From: Thermoplasmatota archaeon
Lineage (GTDB): Archaea > Thermoplasmatota > Penumbrarchaeia > Penumbrarchaeales > Penumbrarchaeaceae
Length of the DNA: 48,627 nucleotides
Reading direction: 5' to 3'
Assembly: GCA_016928095.1 (NCBI GenBank)
Contig: JAFGLL010000079.1
Coordinates: 1-48,627 of the forward strand
Made by a program: the position numbers and the translations under genes. Each line of letters starts with the position of its first letter. Positions within the stretch are counted from its first letter, which is position 1. Below, one piece after another: positions 25,758 through 35,229 of the stretch. The notes under the pieces are model-generated. The model had not been told where the DNA came from. It saw only the letters and a program-made list of their open reading frames with translations, and did not search any database.

Positions 25758-28700
25758 CTATTGCTTGGTAGAAAAGGGTTCCGAGGTGATAGGTCGGTCC
25801 GAGAACATGGAAACATCGACCTCCGGTATCTCGGCGCTCCCCATGTCCGGAGGGGGAGGATAGGTCACGAATCTTGATAACTCCTCGGGGAGCGGGATAT
25901 CTGGAAGGTCACTTTCCTCCTCATCCAGAAAAGCCTCTTCATCCTCCGGAACGGTTCCGGACAGCCTCTCTTCATCCTTGACATCCCTGGTGACAAGGTC
26001 TGCATCGACCTGTTGCATATCCTTATCAATAGGGTCCATCAAATGGTTTTCTTCCGGGATAAAGGGTGGTGGAAGCTTCTTGACCCTGCTTACGAACTGG
26101 TATGCGCCCACGAGAATCGCCAGAAGGAAAGCGATAAGAAGTATCAGTGCGAAGATGGAAAATGTGGGGTCAAGAAGTCCGTAAAAGATATTCTTATCCC
26201 TCACCTGGAACGTGATCTCAGCTTCGGCAAGGTCACCTTCATCATCGGTAACCCTGAGCTTCAATACGTGGATGCCGGGCTTCCCTGCCTTCATTGTAAG
26301 GTTCCTGCCCGATCCTCCATCCTCTTCCTTCACCTCCTTCCCGTCAAGGTACCACTGGAAAAGAAGGCTGCCTCTGTCCGAAGGGGTGTCGGTGGACCTG
26401 AACCCCAACGCAGTGAAGCTCTTCCCCTCGGTGATCTCCGAAGGAACGTTCTGAAGCACCACCTGAGGTCTGGGGTTCCTGATGACCAGGTCAATTCCAC
26501 ACTCTCCGGTCTCACCGTCGTCATCCGTCAGCGAGAGAACGATACGGTAGCTACCCTTCAGTGTAGCTAAGAAGGTGAACTGCCCATTGGAATTTCCCGA
26601 TAATTGACCGTTGACATACCAGGAGTAGGTAAGTGTCCCCATATCCGAGGGGGAATCCGGGGCAGGGCCCACCAGATAGACCAGCGCCTCGTCCTCGTCA
26701 CCCTCAAGGGGACCTTGGACCTCAGGTTGGGGAATACGATTGAGGACGGTTACCTCGACGGAGGCGGTATCGCTATCCCCGTTGTCGTCCACCACTGTCA
26801 GGATCACGGTATAAGTGCCGCACATAGGCCATGAGACCTCGATGGCAGGACCGAAGAGGTCAGAGCCTTGAAGGTCGTCCGTCTCCCATGAATAGTTCAT
26901 GCTGGGCAGGTCCGAAGGCGTATCTATCGTCTGGTTACCCCATAGCACAATGGGGATATCCTCCCATGTGATCAATTCCTCTCCATACCATGTTATCCTT
27001 GCAATCGGTCTCTCATTATGGACCGTGACCACCAGAGAGGCGAGGTCGGTATATCCGTCATCATCTGTCACCTTGAGCTCTATGACATGGATTCCCTGAT
27101 CGGGGAAGACAAGGGTCAGTGTGGCCTCATCCGATATTGCCTGATCGGACCCATCCAGATACCATCCGAAATCAAGCGAACTCATGTCCGAGGGGGTGTC
27201 CATGCTGAGCTCCCCGGAAAGTCTCAGCTCCTGGTCCTCGTGAACCTCCGGGTTCCCCGTTATATTGGCCCGGGGTGCCCGATTCTTCACATGAACATAC
27301 GTGGTGGCATTGGCAAAGGCTCCCTCGGGGTCCATGACCAGGACCCCGACAGTGTGCAGACCGCTCTTGCCGATCGATATTACTGTTGTACTATCATCGG
27401 TCCAGTTACCTATTGGATGGGCATCCAGCAGGAACAAGAAAAGGAGATCGAGCAGATCTGAAGGAGAATCCCTGGAACCGGATGCTGATACCGTGAACAC
27501 CTGATCCTCATCCACGACAGCCGGTGCCTCTATTTTTGCCCATGGGGGTGCGTTCACCACCTCGATGGTCACATCGATAGAGGACTGAAGTTCCGTATCG
27601 TTCACCGTCAACCTGACAGTATACGTTCCCTTGAGAGGGAACGATATGTTCACCCTGACCAAGTTCGAGTCCGAACCGTCAAGGCCGTCGGTGTCGTCCA
27701 GGTCCCATCGGAACGTCAGCAGGTCCCCGTCCGGATCATAAGAGCTCACCGCATCAAGGACAAGGAAATCACCTTCGTGAACGATCGGGTCCAACGGCAG
27801 GACCATTGCCACGGGAGCGCGGTTCAATATCCTGATCGACCTCTCTCCTACATGAGAACCGTTGAACACCTCGAAGTGATAGGTTCCGCCTTTGAGGTCC
27901 TTCACCTCCGCAGTCCCCTCGTTATCGGTATCCATGAGATAGGTCCCGTTCATCATGACCATGGCTCCCGATATGGTTGCAGGAACCGTCGGGTCTGTCA
28001 CCTGCAGTATCAGATCGTCCATTACGCCATCGCCGTCCATGCACAGGACCTCAAGGTCAACGTGGACCCTTTCGATCGGCCTGTGGAACTCCCGTATCAT
28101 CTCGTCCCAACCGGTATCGACCGTCAGGTCGAGGAATCCGATACCGCCATCATAGTCCGTCCGGTAGCTCCCCTCGGGTGGGAGGTATATGGAGAGGCCC
28201 GTCGCATGGATGTTGCGTCCGTCCGGTTGATGCCATTCTGCAAGGACTGCCCTTTCATAGGCTTCCATCACCAAGGTGGCATTATCCGTTATCTCATCCT
28301 GCAGACCGCCTTTTGCAAGGTTCTCAAGGAGGTCTCCCAGGTCAATGTTCTCGTAACCCAGCAATTCAGTTTTTCCCCTCACCGCCCTGAACGCGTGGTT
28401 CTGGACGATCTCGTTCTGGTACATCCTCTCGAACAGTGGACCGGAAAGCAGGTCCAGCCCGTTGACAAGGTCCGTCCTCAGAACTGACAGATTGACCAAC
28501 GAGATGGTGGCATATGTGTACTCTCCCGGGAATAGGTACTGCTCCCTGAACTCCTTGACTATATGTTCTCCGAGCTCTTCAGGTGTGTATGGGGTCGCTC
28601 CACCCATTCTGGAAACGAAGGTATAGTTGTAACCATACCACGGCTGCTCGTCCTCGGAACCGATCGCCAGATCGAACCAGGGGGAGACTTGGTAGAAGAC

Positions 28701-29372
28701 CTCCATCATCCCCATTGAACATGTATCGAAACCTGCTATGTCCAATTCGAGTTCCCCTATTTCGAACTCCACCGCCCTGAAGGCCTCCCTGAACTCGTCA
28801 AGGAACATGGCGCCCCCCGAATTCGAATCCATGGCAAAACCTTTCGAAGGTGCCTCCGACCTTGACCCTTCCGATGATGATGTGGTCGAATACCAGCCTG
28901 CCCCGTGGTTCCACAGGACGAACATCACCCGGTCCGCCGTCCTGTTCCTGAGAGAGAACAGGAGAAATTCCCTGAGGGTCCTCCAGTCGGACATATCGAC
29001 CTCGTTATCCCAGGTGGGATAGACGCTCGAGAGGGGTATAGTGGGAGATGTGATGCCTCGGGATGGTGCGGGTTCGAGATCGTAGAGGTAGGTGTTGTTC
29101 GGACCCTCCATATCTGCCAATGCAAGGATCCGCAACCCGGTGTCCGGCATGTTGTTCTCCATCTCCTCCAGGTCCATCTTTACAGCATTGCCCCATTCGT
29201 AGTCATCCCGGCCGAGATTGTTGTCTCCGGCCATATAAACGAGGAGGAGCCAATCCTGCCCAGGATACATCGATGGACTGAAAGTTGCCGGTGGATCATC
29301 CGGAAGGTTTCCACCTTGCAGGGAATTCATTCCCAGGAACAGCAGGATCACTATCATGTGGACTATGTTCAT
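25758..29372 (-). CDS. Membrane-anchored clostripain-family (C11) protease with PKD-like repeats
   Basis: The product (1204 residues from the ATG at 29372) has a signal peptide and a caspase-like C11 domain (about 40-430). The catalytic dyad is visible as NHGAGW and GFDTCSMGMMEV (H165 and C227 if counted from the upstream ATG at 29399). WLLLVYMAGDNNLG is the typical first strand. Six immunoglobulin/PKD-like repeats of about 90 residues follow, four with a nearly invariant D(T/S)PSD motif before a tryptophan/tyrosine strand, then a membrane segment (about 1072-1095) and a roughly 110-residue acidic tail. Such proteases cleave after arginine in known members. The start at 29372 is preferred because the TATA box overlaps the earlier ATG. 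Confidence 0.85.
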   Translation of the reverse strand: MNIVHMIVILLFLGMNSLQGGNLPDDPPATFSPSMYPGQDWLLLVYMAGDNNLGRDDYEWGNAVKMDLEEMENNMPDTGLRILALADMEGPNNTYLYDLEPAPSRGITSPTIPLSSVYPTWDNEVDMSDWRTLREFLLFSLRNRTADRVMFVLWNHGAGWYSTTSSSEGSRSEAPSKGFAMDSNSGGAMFLDEFREAFRAVEFEIGELELDIAGFDTCSMGMMEVFYQVSPWFDLAIGSEDEQPWYGYNYTFVSRMGGATPYTPEELGEHIVKEFREQYLFPGEYTYATISLVNLSVLRTDLVNGLDLLSGPLFERMYQNEIVQNHAFRAVRGKTELLGYENIDLGDLLENLAKGGLQDEITDNATLVMEAYERAVLAEWHQPDGRNIHATGLSIYLPPEGSYRTDYDGGIGFLDLTVDTGWDEMIREFHRPIERVHVDLEVLCMDGDGVMDDLILQVTDPTVPATISGAMVMMNGTYLMDTDNEGTAEVKDLKGGTYHFEVFNGSHVGERSIRILNRAPVAMVLPLDPIVHEGDFLVLDAVSSYDPDGDLLTFRWDLDDTDGLDGSDSNLVRVNISFPLKGTYTVRLTVNDTELQSSIDVTIEVVNAPPWAKIEAPAVVDEDQVFTVSASGSRDSPSDLLDLLFLFLLDAHPIGNWTDDSTTVISIGKSGLHTVGVLVMDPEGAFANATTYVHVKNRAPRANITGNPEVHEDQELRLSGELSMDTPSDMSSLDFGWYLDGSDQAISDEATLTLVFPDQGIHVIELKVTDDDGYTDLASLVVTVHNERPIARITWYGEELITWEDIPIVLWGNQTIDTPSDLPSMNYSWETDDLQGSDLFGPAIEVSWPMCGTYTVILTVVDDNGDSDTASVEVTVLNRIPQPEVQGPLEGDEDEALVYLVGPAPDSPSDMGTLTYSWYVNGQLSGNSNGQFTFLATLKGSYRIVLSLTDDDGETGECGIDLVIRNPRPQVVLQNVPSEITEGKSFTALGFRSTDTPSDRGSLLFQWYLDGKEVKEEDGGSGRNLTMKAGKPGIHVLKLRVTDDEGDLAEAEITFQVRDKNIFYGLLDPTFSIFALILLIAFLLAILVGAYQFVSRVKKLPPPFIPEENHLMDPIDKDMQQVDADLVTRDVKDEERLSGTVPEDEEAFLDEEESDLPDIPLPEELSRFVTYPPPPDMGSAEIPEVDVSMFSDRPITSEPFSTKQ

Positions 29373-29396
29373 GTCGGGGAGTGTTATTCCCCGGTA

Positions 29397-29408
29397 CATT
29401 TATAATAC
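29397..29408 (-). promoter_or_regulatory. TATA box for the protease/ASPIC gene pair
   Basis: The minus strand reads GTATTATAAATG. Transcription would begin near 29378, six or so bases before the ATG at 29372. This position makes the ATG at 29399 unusable as start. Confidence 0.55.
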
Positions 29409-29462
29409 TGATGGTTACAAAACAACATGTCCTCAGTGATGGTCCGTTCTCGTCCGGATCAA

Positions 29463-30125
29463 TCATTGCCTCACGACATCGAACTCCATCGGTTCCATTC
29501 CATCTATTCCGGCCCTTATCCGGTCACCTGGTAATAGCGGTCCTACCCCGGGAGGTGTTCCTGTCATGATGATGTCGCCTGGCTCGAGCGTCATCACCTT
29601 CGAGATATCTGATATCATCCTTTCGACGGAAAAGAGCAACATATCGGTGTTGCTGTCCTGCCGTATCTGACCGTTGACCTCGAGCCAGATCCTCTTCCCT
29701 CTCCAATCATGATCGGATGATCTTACCGCTTCGGGACCCACAGGAGCGAACGTATCATATCCTTTGGCCTCGGACCATGGAAGACCTTTGCTCTTTGCAG
29801 CGTCCTGAAGGTCCCTTGCCGTTATATCGAGCATGGGAAGGTAGATCTCCACATGATCCATCGCGATATCCTCCGATATATTACGTCCCTTCCGTGATAT
29901 TACTACGGACAGCTCTATTTCATGATGCAGTCTCCCGACCCCCGGGGGAACCACTATTGAAGACCTGTTGGGGACCAATGCGGATGGTGGTTTCAGAAAG
30001 AACTGAGGTCTGCCTGGTACCTCATTGCCAAGCTCGGTCGCATGAGCTGCATAGGACCTGAGAAGGCAGATTATCTTCGTTGGCCTTAACTCATAATGAC
30101 CGTTACCCAATCGGACCTGGACCAT
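29463..30125 (-). CDS. Fumarylacetoacetate hydrolase-family enzyme
   Basis: The 220-residue protein has the FAH fold used by acylpyruvases, oxaloacetate decarboxylases and related enzymes that cleave or isomerise beta-diketo acids. Visible metal-binding elements are HHEIEL (the His/Glu pair), the following acidic residues, and the C-terminal conserved core KVMTLEPGDIIMTGTPPGVG. KGYDTFAPVGP is also a family signature. The exact substrate cannot be read from the sequence. The ATG at 30125 was chosen because it gives the usual family length and lies about 36 bases after a TATA box; a much longer open frame upstream runs antisense to RNase Z. Confidence 0.82.
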   Translation of the reverse strand: MVQVRLGNGHYELRPTKIICLLRSYAAHATELGNEVPGRPQFFLKPPSALVPNRSSIVVPPGVGRLHHEIELSVVISRKGRNISEDIAMDHVEIYLPMLDITARDLQDAAKSKGLPWSEAKGYDTFAPVGPEAVRSSDHDWRGKRIWLEVNGQIRQDSNTDMLLFSVERMISDISKVMTLEPGDIIMTGTPPGVGPLLPGDRIRAGIDGMEPMEFDVVRQ

Positions 30126-30154
30126 GGAAAATACCACGAGAGACATCGTTATCC

Positions 30155-30165
30155 GAATATAAAAC
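30155..30165. promoter_or_regulatory. Shared TATA element between FAH gene and rnz
   Basis: GAATATAAAAC reads as a TATA box in both directions. On the minus strand it would start transcription about ten bases before the ATG at 30125. On the plus strand it would start near 30185, leaving a 28-base leader for rnz. A second TTAATAT at 30191-30197 could also serve rnz with a leaderless message. Confidence 0.4.
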
Positions 30166-30212
30166 ATCATACGGCCACCCAAAAGTTGAATTAATATCTC
30201 CCCCGTTCCTCG

Positions 30213-31139
30213 ATGATGCGTCTCACTTTCCTCGGAACAGGCGGGACCTGGCCAACGCGCAGGCGAGGCTCTCCCGCTTTCACGATCACTCATGGATCGG
30301 CCACATTGATGGTCGATTGCGGAGAGGGCACCCAGCGTCAGCTTGTCCAATCTCCGGTCTCTCCAATGAAGATCAAGGGGATCCTCATCACGCACCTTCA
30401 CGGCGACCATTTTCTGGGAATTCCCGGGCTGGTCCAGACCATGGCCCTGAACGACAGGAAGGCGGAACTCGTAATATGGGGACCCGTCGGGACTTCGAAC
30501 GCATGGGAGATGGCAAGGCAGATGTGCCCTTTCAAAGAGGTGTTCAAGACATCGGTCATCGAGCTTCATGGCGGGGAGGTCTTCGACCTCAAGGACCTGC
30601 GGATCAGATGCACCCGAGTGAACCATTCGGTCCCGACCCTTGCCTACAGGGTACAGGAGAAAGACAGACCTGGCAGGTTCCATCGTGACAGGGCTATCTC
30701 TCTTGGTATCCCGAAAGGACCCCTATGGGGTAGGCTCCAGAAAGGTGAGGTCATCACGATCGTGAATAAGGGAAGGACGGTCGAGGTGAGACCGGAACTT
30801 GTCGTGGACCCACCCAGAGGAGGAGTGTCGGTGGTATTCTCCGGAGACACATCGCCCACCGAAGAACTGGTGGAACTCTCCAGGGGAGCGAACGTCCTAG
30901 TTCATGAGGCGACGTTCACACAGGACCTTGAGGACCTGTCTGGAGAGGTCATGCACTCGACGATCGAACAGGCCGCATCGACCGCCAGGAAGGCCGGGGT
31001 AAAAAAACTCGTTCTGGTCCATTCCTCTCCCCGATATACGAAGGAATCCGATTTCCAGAGGTACCTCAAGGAGGCTCTCTCATCTTTCGAGGATGTGCTC
31101 GTCCCGGAGGACCTGGATGTGCTCGACATCACCCGGTGA
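30213..31139 (+). CDS. rnz: Ribonuclease Z (tRNA 3' processing)
   Basis: The 308-residue protein is a metallo-beta-lactamase-fold RNase Z, which removes the 3' trailer from tRNA precursors. The metal motif THLHGDH (H61, H63, D65, H66) is intact, and LGTGGTWPTRRRGSPA, DCGEGTQRQL, the NHSVPTLAYRV histidine, the exosite segment GIPKGPLWGRLQKGE, and FSGDTSPTEEL and HSTIEQAA complete the pattern. Length is normal for archaeal enzymes. Two tandem ATG codons (30213 and 30216) are possible starts. The 3' end overlaps the trkH stop by 11 bases in convergent orientation. Confidence 0.93.
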   Translation: MMRLTFLGTGGTWPTRRRGSPAFTITHGSATLMVDCGEGTQRQLVQSPVSPMKIKGILITHLHGDHFLGIPGLVQTMALNDRKAELVIWGPVGTSNAWEMARQMCPFKEVFKTSVIELHGGEVFDLKDLRIRCTRVNHSVPTLAYRVQEKDRPGRFHRDRAISLGIPKGPLWGRLQKGEVITIVNKGRTVEVRPELVVDPPRGGVSVVFSGDTSPTEELVELSRGANVLVHEATFTQDLEDLSGEVMHSTIEQAASTARKAGVKKLVLVHSSPRYTKESDFQRYLKEALSSFEDVLVPEDLDVLDITR

Positions 31140-32577
31140 ACCTGGACCCCCGCATTGATAAAAAGAATAACGGCAGCAGTACCTCGAAACGTCCCAGGAA
31201 CATGATGCCCGAAAGGACCAGCTTCACGAACCAATTGAGAGATGTTATCCCCTCCGGGGTCCCGAACTCCCCGAAAGCGATCCCCGAGTTCGAGACCGAG
31301 GTGACGGAGAGCGATATCACATCGAACAGGTCACCTTTGAACATCAATACTGTTGCTATGGAGAGACCCAGAAGACAGATGATATAGAAAAAGGTCATAC
31401 TGGCCGCATCAAGGGCCTTCTCCGAGTAGCTCAACTCACCGCGTCTGAGTACCACCATCATATTGGGGTGTGAGGCCCTCTCCACCTCATTGATGAAACC
31501 TTTTATCAGAAGCAGGATACGCTGGACCTTCAAACCGGAGGCGATCGATAGAGATGATCCACCGATGAGCATCAGCACCAGCAGCAGGAACCTCAGGGGA
31601 TCTGGCCACCCGTTCATCCCATCGACCATGAAACCGGTGGTAGTGATGGCGGAGATGACGGCGAACGAACCTTTCCACAGGGATGAAAGTACAGGGATGC
31701 CGTCGAGCGATAGTATCAGGAATGCTATGAAAGGGAGCGTCAACGTCAAGACCAGATAGGAGATGTTCTCGGTATCGAGTATGGTACGGCTCCTACCCCT
31801 GGCTGAGAAAATGCTCATATGGACATAATAACCCATGCCGGTGAGGAACATGAACAATATGACCATGAGGTGAATTCCGGCCCCACCCTCTATCATCCTG
31901 CCCGTCGATGAGAAACCTCCGGTGCTCACGGTTGACAGGGAGAGGCAGAAAGCATCGAAAAGCTCCATCCCACCCACGTAGAAAGCTATGAACGAGGATA
32001 TGGTGAAGATCCCGTAGATAAGGGCAAGGTTCTGAAGGAGCATGGAGAAGTTGGGAATGAGGCCGATCCTTGAGAATATCCCCCGGTCAACGGACCTCCT
32101 GGCCACATTGGCGATCTCCGACAGGACCATGAAAGCAAAGACAAGGTAGAACAGACCTCCGACCCACTGGAGTGCGACCCGGTAGAACAACAGCCCATGC
32201 CCCGCGGAAGTTAGCTCGCCGGGATCGAACGTGGACAGGCCGGTCGTGGTCAGACCGGCCATGGATTCGAACAGGGCCACGGCAGGACCTGCAATGCCAT
32301 CCAGCATGAAGGGTATCGAACATACGACCACCATGTAAAGAAATGATGCCATGGCAGCGGTGTACCTCTCCTTCCTGGTCATCCTGTCCTGTTTATCGGT
32401 ATGTAACATGACCACAACATAGACCAGTGTCGAGAAGATGAAAGGTAAGGTAAAGCGAAGGACATTCCGGGCTTCCAGGTCACCGTATATCATGTCCACA
32501 AGGAAGGATATCATCATGAGGAGAAGGATGGCAATGTTCATCCTCGAGATGCTTGAAAGTATCCTTCGGTACCTCAA
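31129..32577 (-). CDS. trkH: Potassium uptake channel TrkH
   Basis: The 482-residue membrane protein is the ion-conducting TrkH subunit of the Trk system. Four degenerate selectivity-filter loops can be seen: LTTTGLSTF, SLSTVSTGGFSS, AITTTGFMV and SVTSVSNSGIAFGEF, each after a membrane and pore helix. The start is a TTG at 32577 preceded by GGAGG at a spacing of six bases; the first ATG is 12 codons further in. It lies ten bases downstream of trkA, so subunit and gate are made from one message. Confidence 0.92.
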   Translation of the reverse strand: MRYRRILSSISRMNIAILLLMMISFLVDMIYGDLEARNVLRFTLPFIFSTLVYVVVMLHTDKQDRMTRKERYTAAMASFLYMVVVCSIPFMLDGIAGPAVALFESMAGLTTTGLSTFDPGELTSAGHGLLFYRVALQWVGGLFYLVFAFMVLSEIANVARRSVDRGIFSRIGLIPNFSMLLQNLALIYGIFTISSFIAFYVGGMELFDAFCLSLSTVSTGGFSSTGRMIEGGAGIHLMVILFMFLTGMGYYVHMSIFSARGRSRTILDTENISYLVLTLTLPFIAFLILSLDGIPVLSSLWKGSFAVISAITTTGFMVDGMNGWPDPLRFLLLVLMLIGGSSLSIASGLKVQRILLLIKGFINEVERASHPNMMVVLRRGELSYSEKALDAASMTFFYIICLLGLSIATVLMFKGDLFDVISLSVTSVSNSGIAFGEFGTPEGITSLNWFVKLVLSGIMFLGRFEVLLPLFFLSMRGSRFTG

Positions 32578-32587
32578 ATGCGGCCTC

Positions 32588-33952
32588 CTAGAAATAATCC
32601 TTTACCCATTTCAGGGAAACGCTTTTAGTGAATATCAGAAGCCGGTCCTTGGGGTGTATGAACGTGTCCCCGTGGGGTATCATCACATTATCCCCGCGAA
32701 CGATCGCACCGACGATCATCTCCCTCTTTTTGAACCTCATGATGGAATCAAGCCTGCGGTTCGCCGCCTTTGACCGTTCCCTTACCTTTATCTCGATAAC
32801 CTGGACATCACCTTGCCCAAGGCTACCTATCGATTCGAAATCATCCTGATGCAGATATCTCAGGATGGTCGAAAGCGTGACCGATCTCGGGGAGACCACA
32901 AGGTCGATACCCACCTCTTCCAGTATAGACCTTAGCCCTGGTTTGTCCACCAGTGCTATGGACCTTGTTGAACCATACTGCCGTGCCAGGAGGGATGTGA
33001 GTATGTTCACTTCCTCCCTGTCGGTGACCGCCAGGAATGCATCGGTCTCGGATATGCCCTCCTCCTTGAGAAGTTCCTTGTCGGTTGGAGCGCCGTGTAT
33101 CACCAGCACGTCGGGCAACCTCTCGGACATCTCTTTACATCGGTTCTCATCCTCATCTATGAGCAGGACCGAGATCTTCCTCTCCGATAGAAGGCGGGCC
33201 ATATGGTAACCTATCCTGGAAGCTCCTGCGATCATTACCTTCTCGATGGGTTTCTTGATCTCTGTCCGGCGGGCAACACCAAGCAGGCTGCTCAGGGTTC
33301 TCAATGACCCCTCGCTACCCTCATCCGTGGACACTGCAATGACCCTGTCGTTCGGTTCCAGCCTCTCTCGTCCTTTGGGTATCAGCACCATCTCGTTGCG
33401 GAAGATGCATACCACATTGATATCAATGGGGTAGGATATCTTCCGAAGTTCCTTCCCGGAAGCCTTCGAGCTCCGGTCCACCCTGACCTCGAGAACGCGG
33501 ACCTTTTCTTTCAGGAAAATAGGCGAAACCAGCATCAGCGGAATGGTGAGTATGTTCGCCATATATTCGGAGGATATGAGGTCGGGACAGAAAGCAAGGT
33601 CCACTCCCGCGTCCTTCAGACCCTCTGTTGTGACCGGGTCCTCAATATAATCAGCATTGTTTATCCTTGCCATGGTCTTGCAGCCACGGTTCTTTGCAAT
33701 GGTGCAGGCTGCCATGTTCACCTCGTCTATCCCGGTGACGGCGATGAATATATCCGCGGAATTGATATAGGCCTTTTGAAGGACGGAAGGGGAGGCTGCA
33801 TTCCCGGACACGACAAGGATGTCAAGGGCCTCAAGCTTCTCGATTATCTCTTCCCTGCTCTCGATCACCGTTATCCTGTGACCTTCCTCGGACAGGGTCT
33901 TTGCCAGATGGTAGCCGACATCTCCCCCGCCGGCGATGATGATGTTCTTCAT
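32588..33952 (-). CDS. trkA: Trk potassium regulatory subunit TrkA
   Basis: The 454-residue cytoplasmic protein has two tandem RCK modules. Each begins with a Rossmann nucleotide-binding motif (IIAGGGDVGYHLAKTL at about 5-20 and MIAGASRIGYHMARLL near 240-255) and ends in a TrkA-C domain (VRVLEVRV and VQVIEIKV regions). It binds NAD(H) or ATP and controls TrkH gating. In the second module GAS replaces the usual GGG, so nucleotide binding there may be weaker. It is the first gene of trkA-trkH. The stop is TAG, overlapping the trkH ribosome binding site. Confidence 0.92.
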   Translation of the reverse strand: MKNIIIAGGGDVGYHLAKTLSEEGHRITVIESREEIIEKLEALDILVVSGNAASPSVLQKAYINSADIFIAVTGIDEVNMAACTIAKNRGCKTMARINNADYIEDPVTTEGLKDAGVDLAFCPDLISSEYMANILTIPLMLVSPIFLKEKVRVLEVRVDRSSKASGKELRKISYPIDINVVCIFRNEMVLIPKGRERLEPNDRVIAVSTDEGSEGSLRTLSSLLGVARRTEIKKPIEKVMIAGASRIGYHMARLLSERKISVLLIDEDENRCKEMSERLPDVLVIHGAPTDKELLKEEGISETDAFLAVTDREEVNILTSLLARQYGSTRSIALVDKPGLRSILEEVGIDLVVSPRSVTLSTILRYLHQDDFESIGSLGQGDVQVIEIKVRERSKAANRRLDSIMRFKKREMIVGAIVRGDNVMIPHGDTFIHPKDRLLIFTKSVSLKWVKDYF

Positions 33953-33994
33953 CCCTGCACCCCCGTTGTTATCCGGATAGGGTTTCTTATAGTT

Positions 33995-35158
33995 TTACAT
34001 ATCACGGGGGACCACTCTGATATCAATGACGATGTGCTCGATACGGGGCGCATAGGATTTCACCTTCCTGTGTCCGAGGAGTTCGGTAACATATCCCATA
34101 TCGGCAAGCCTCTTTTCGGCTTGCGATGCAAACCAAACATATCCGTCCTCGACCTTCACGGTATCGTGGAGATGGATGATCGCACCCTTTTTTGATATCA
34201 GCTGGACTGCCCGATCCAGGAATTCGAGAGTACCACCGATATAACCCATGATAACCCTGTCAGCGGAGATGCCAGGGTCCACCTCCCTATTGTCACCCAG
34301 ATGGGGGATAACCTTCCCGGTCACTCCGTTCTCCTCGATGTTCTTGAGGAGGTATTCATAGGATTCCGGGTTCTTCTCGATAGAATGGACGCTCTTCACA
34401 CTGCATTCCCGGGCTATGGGGATGGAGAAATATCCAATACCTGCGAACATGTCCAGCACGATCTCATCATCATCATCACCCTCAAGACCGGGTGGTCTCG
34501 GCCCGCGATCTATGATCTCCACTATCCCGGTCCTCTCATCCACGTTGCCGGATGAGAACATGATCCTGCGCGGATCGAGCCGATAACGTATCCCGTTCTC
34601 GATGTGCACTACATCGTAGTCCCCATTCTCTGGCTCGCTTACAGTGAGGAACTCGGGCTTCCGCAGCTCACCCTGTATCCCGTTCATGTCCACCAGGGTG
34701 TATCTGGCTCCAAGGACCTCCTGATAGACACCGCAAACGGTATCGATACTGTACAAAAGACCCTCATCTATCTTCAGGACAAGGCAATCACCGACCATAT
34801 CCCATCGGTCGGGGAGGAGCATCACCTCCTGCGGTTCCAGCTGACCTTCCAGGGCACTTTTTATCTCCTGGAAAGGGGTCTTCCTCCTCTGACGGTGTTC
34901 GGTATTGTCGCCAGGTCCCGATATGAGAACCTGGTCTGCCAGGTCGTCGACCAACCAGATGAACCATTCCATGTCGCGGCCTTCCGGAAGCTTGACAGGA
35001 AAATGAACCATCTCGTCCCTGCCTATGGACATCTCAGGGTCGAAGAGGTCGTTCTCCATGAGGATGTTCCTTAACCTCTCCGCTTCCTGCATAGGTACTG
35101 ATGCCGTGAACCTGTCCTTAAAAAGACCATCCTCGACCACATCCTCGACCATGACCAT
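33995..35158 (-). CDS. taw2: Taw2-like wyosine aminocarboxypropyltransferase (Trm5/TYW2 family)
   Basis: The 387-residue protein has the Trm5/TYW2 fold, with the SAM-binding motif VLDMFAGIGYFSIPIA, SIEKNPESYEYLLKNIEEN, and a C-terminal HLHD. Trm5 has NLPP at the position where this protein has GYIGG. The Gly-Tyr type sequence is typical of TYW2/Taw2, which transfers an aminocarboxypropyl group from SAM onto 4-demethylwyosine at position 37 of tRNA-Phe. I therefore favour Taw2 over Trm5. The ATG at 35158 fits a leaderless message from the TATA box at 35179-35189. It stands alone, divergent from the surface-protein gene at 35230. Confidence 0.8.
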   Translation of the reverse strand: MVMVEDVVEDGLFKDRFTASVPMQEAERLRNILMENDLFDPEMSIGRDEMVHFPVKLPEGRDMEWFIWLVDDLADQVLISGPGDNTEHRQRRKTPFQEIKSALEGQLEPQEVMLLPDRWDMVGDCLVLKIDEGLLYSIDTVCGVYQEVLGARYTLVDMNGIQGELRKPEFLTVSEPENGDYDVVHIENGIRYRLDPRRIMFSSGNVDERTGIVEIIDRGPRPPGLEGDDDDEIVLDMFAGIGYFSIPIARECSVKSVHSIEKNPESYEYLLKNIEENGVTGKVIPHLGDNREVDPGISADRVIMGYIGGTLEFLDRAVQLISKKGAIIHLHDTVKVEDGYVWFASQAEKRLADMGYVTELLGHRKVKSYAPRIEHIVIDIRVVPRDM

Positions 35159-35178
35159 CAAGGGTGCATCGTATCACT

Positions 35179-35189
35179 GATATAAAATG
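35179..35189. promoter_or_regulatory. Shared TATA element between taw2 and the 35230 gene
   Basis: GATATAAAATG reads as TATA in both directions. To the right, transcription would start near 35209, 21 bases before the ATG at 35230. To the left, it would start near 35158, exactly at the taw2 ATG, implying a leaderless message. Only 71 bases separate the two start codons. Confidence 0.5.
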
Positions 35190-35229
35190 TGACAGTAAGT
35201 ATTTTGTAATCCGAGCAATCTATTCGATC

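Noticed and set aside
30126..30683. N-terminal extension of the FAH-family gene on the minus strand
   Set aside because: It runs antisense to RNase Z and through the shared TATA element; the family length is reached from the ATG at 30125.
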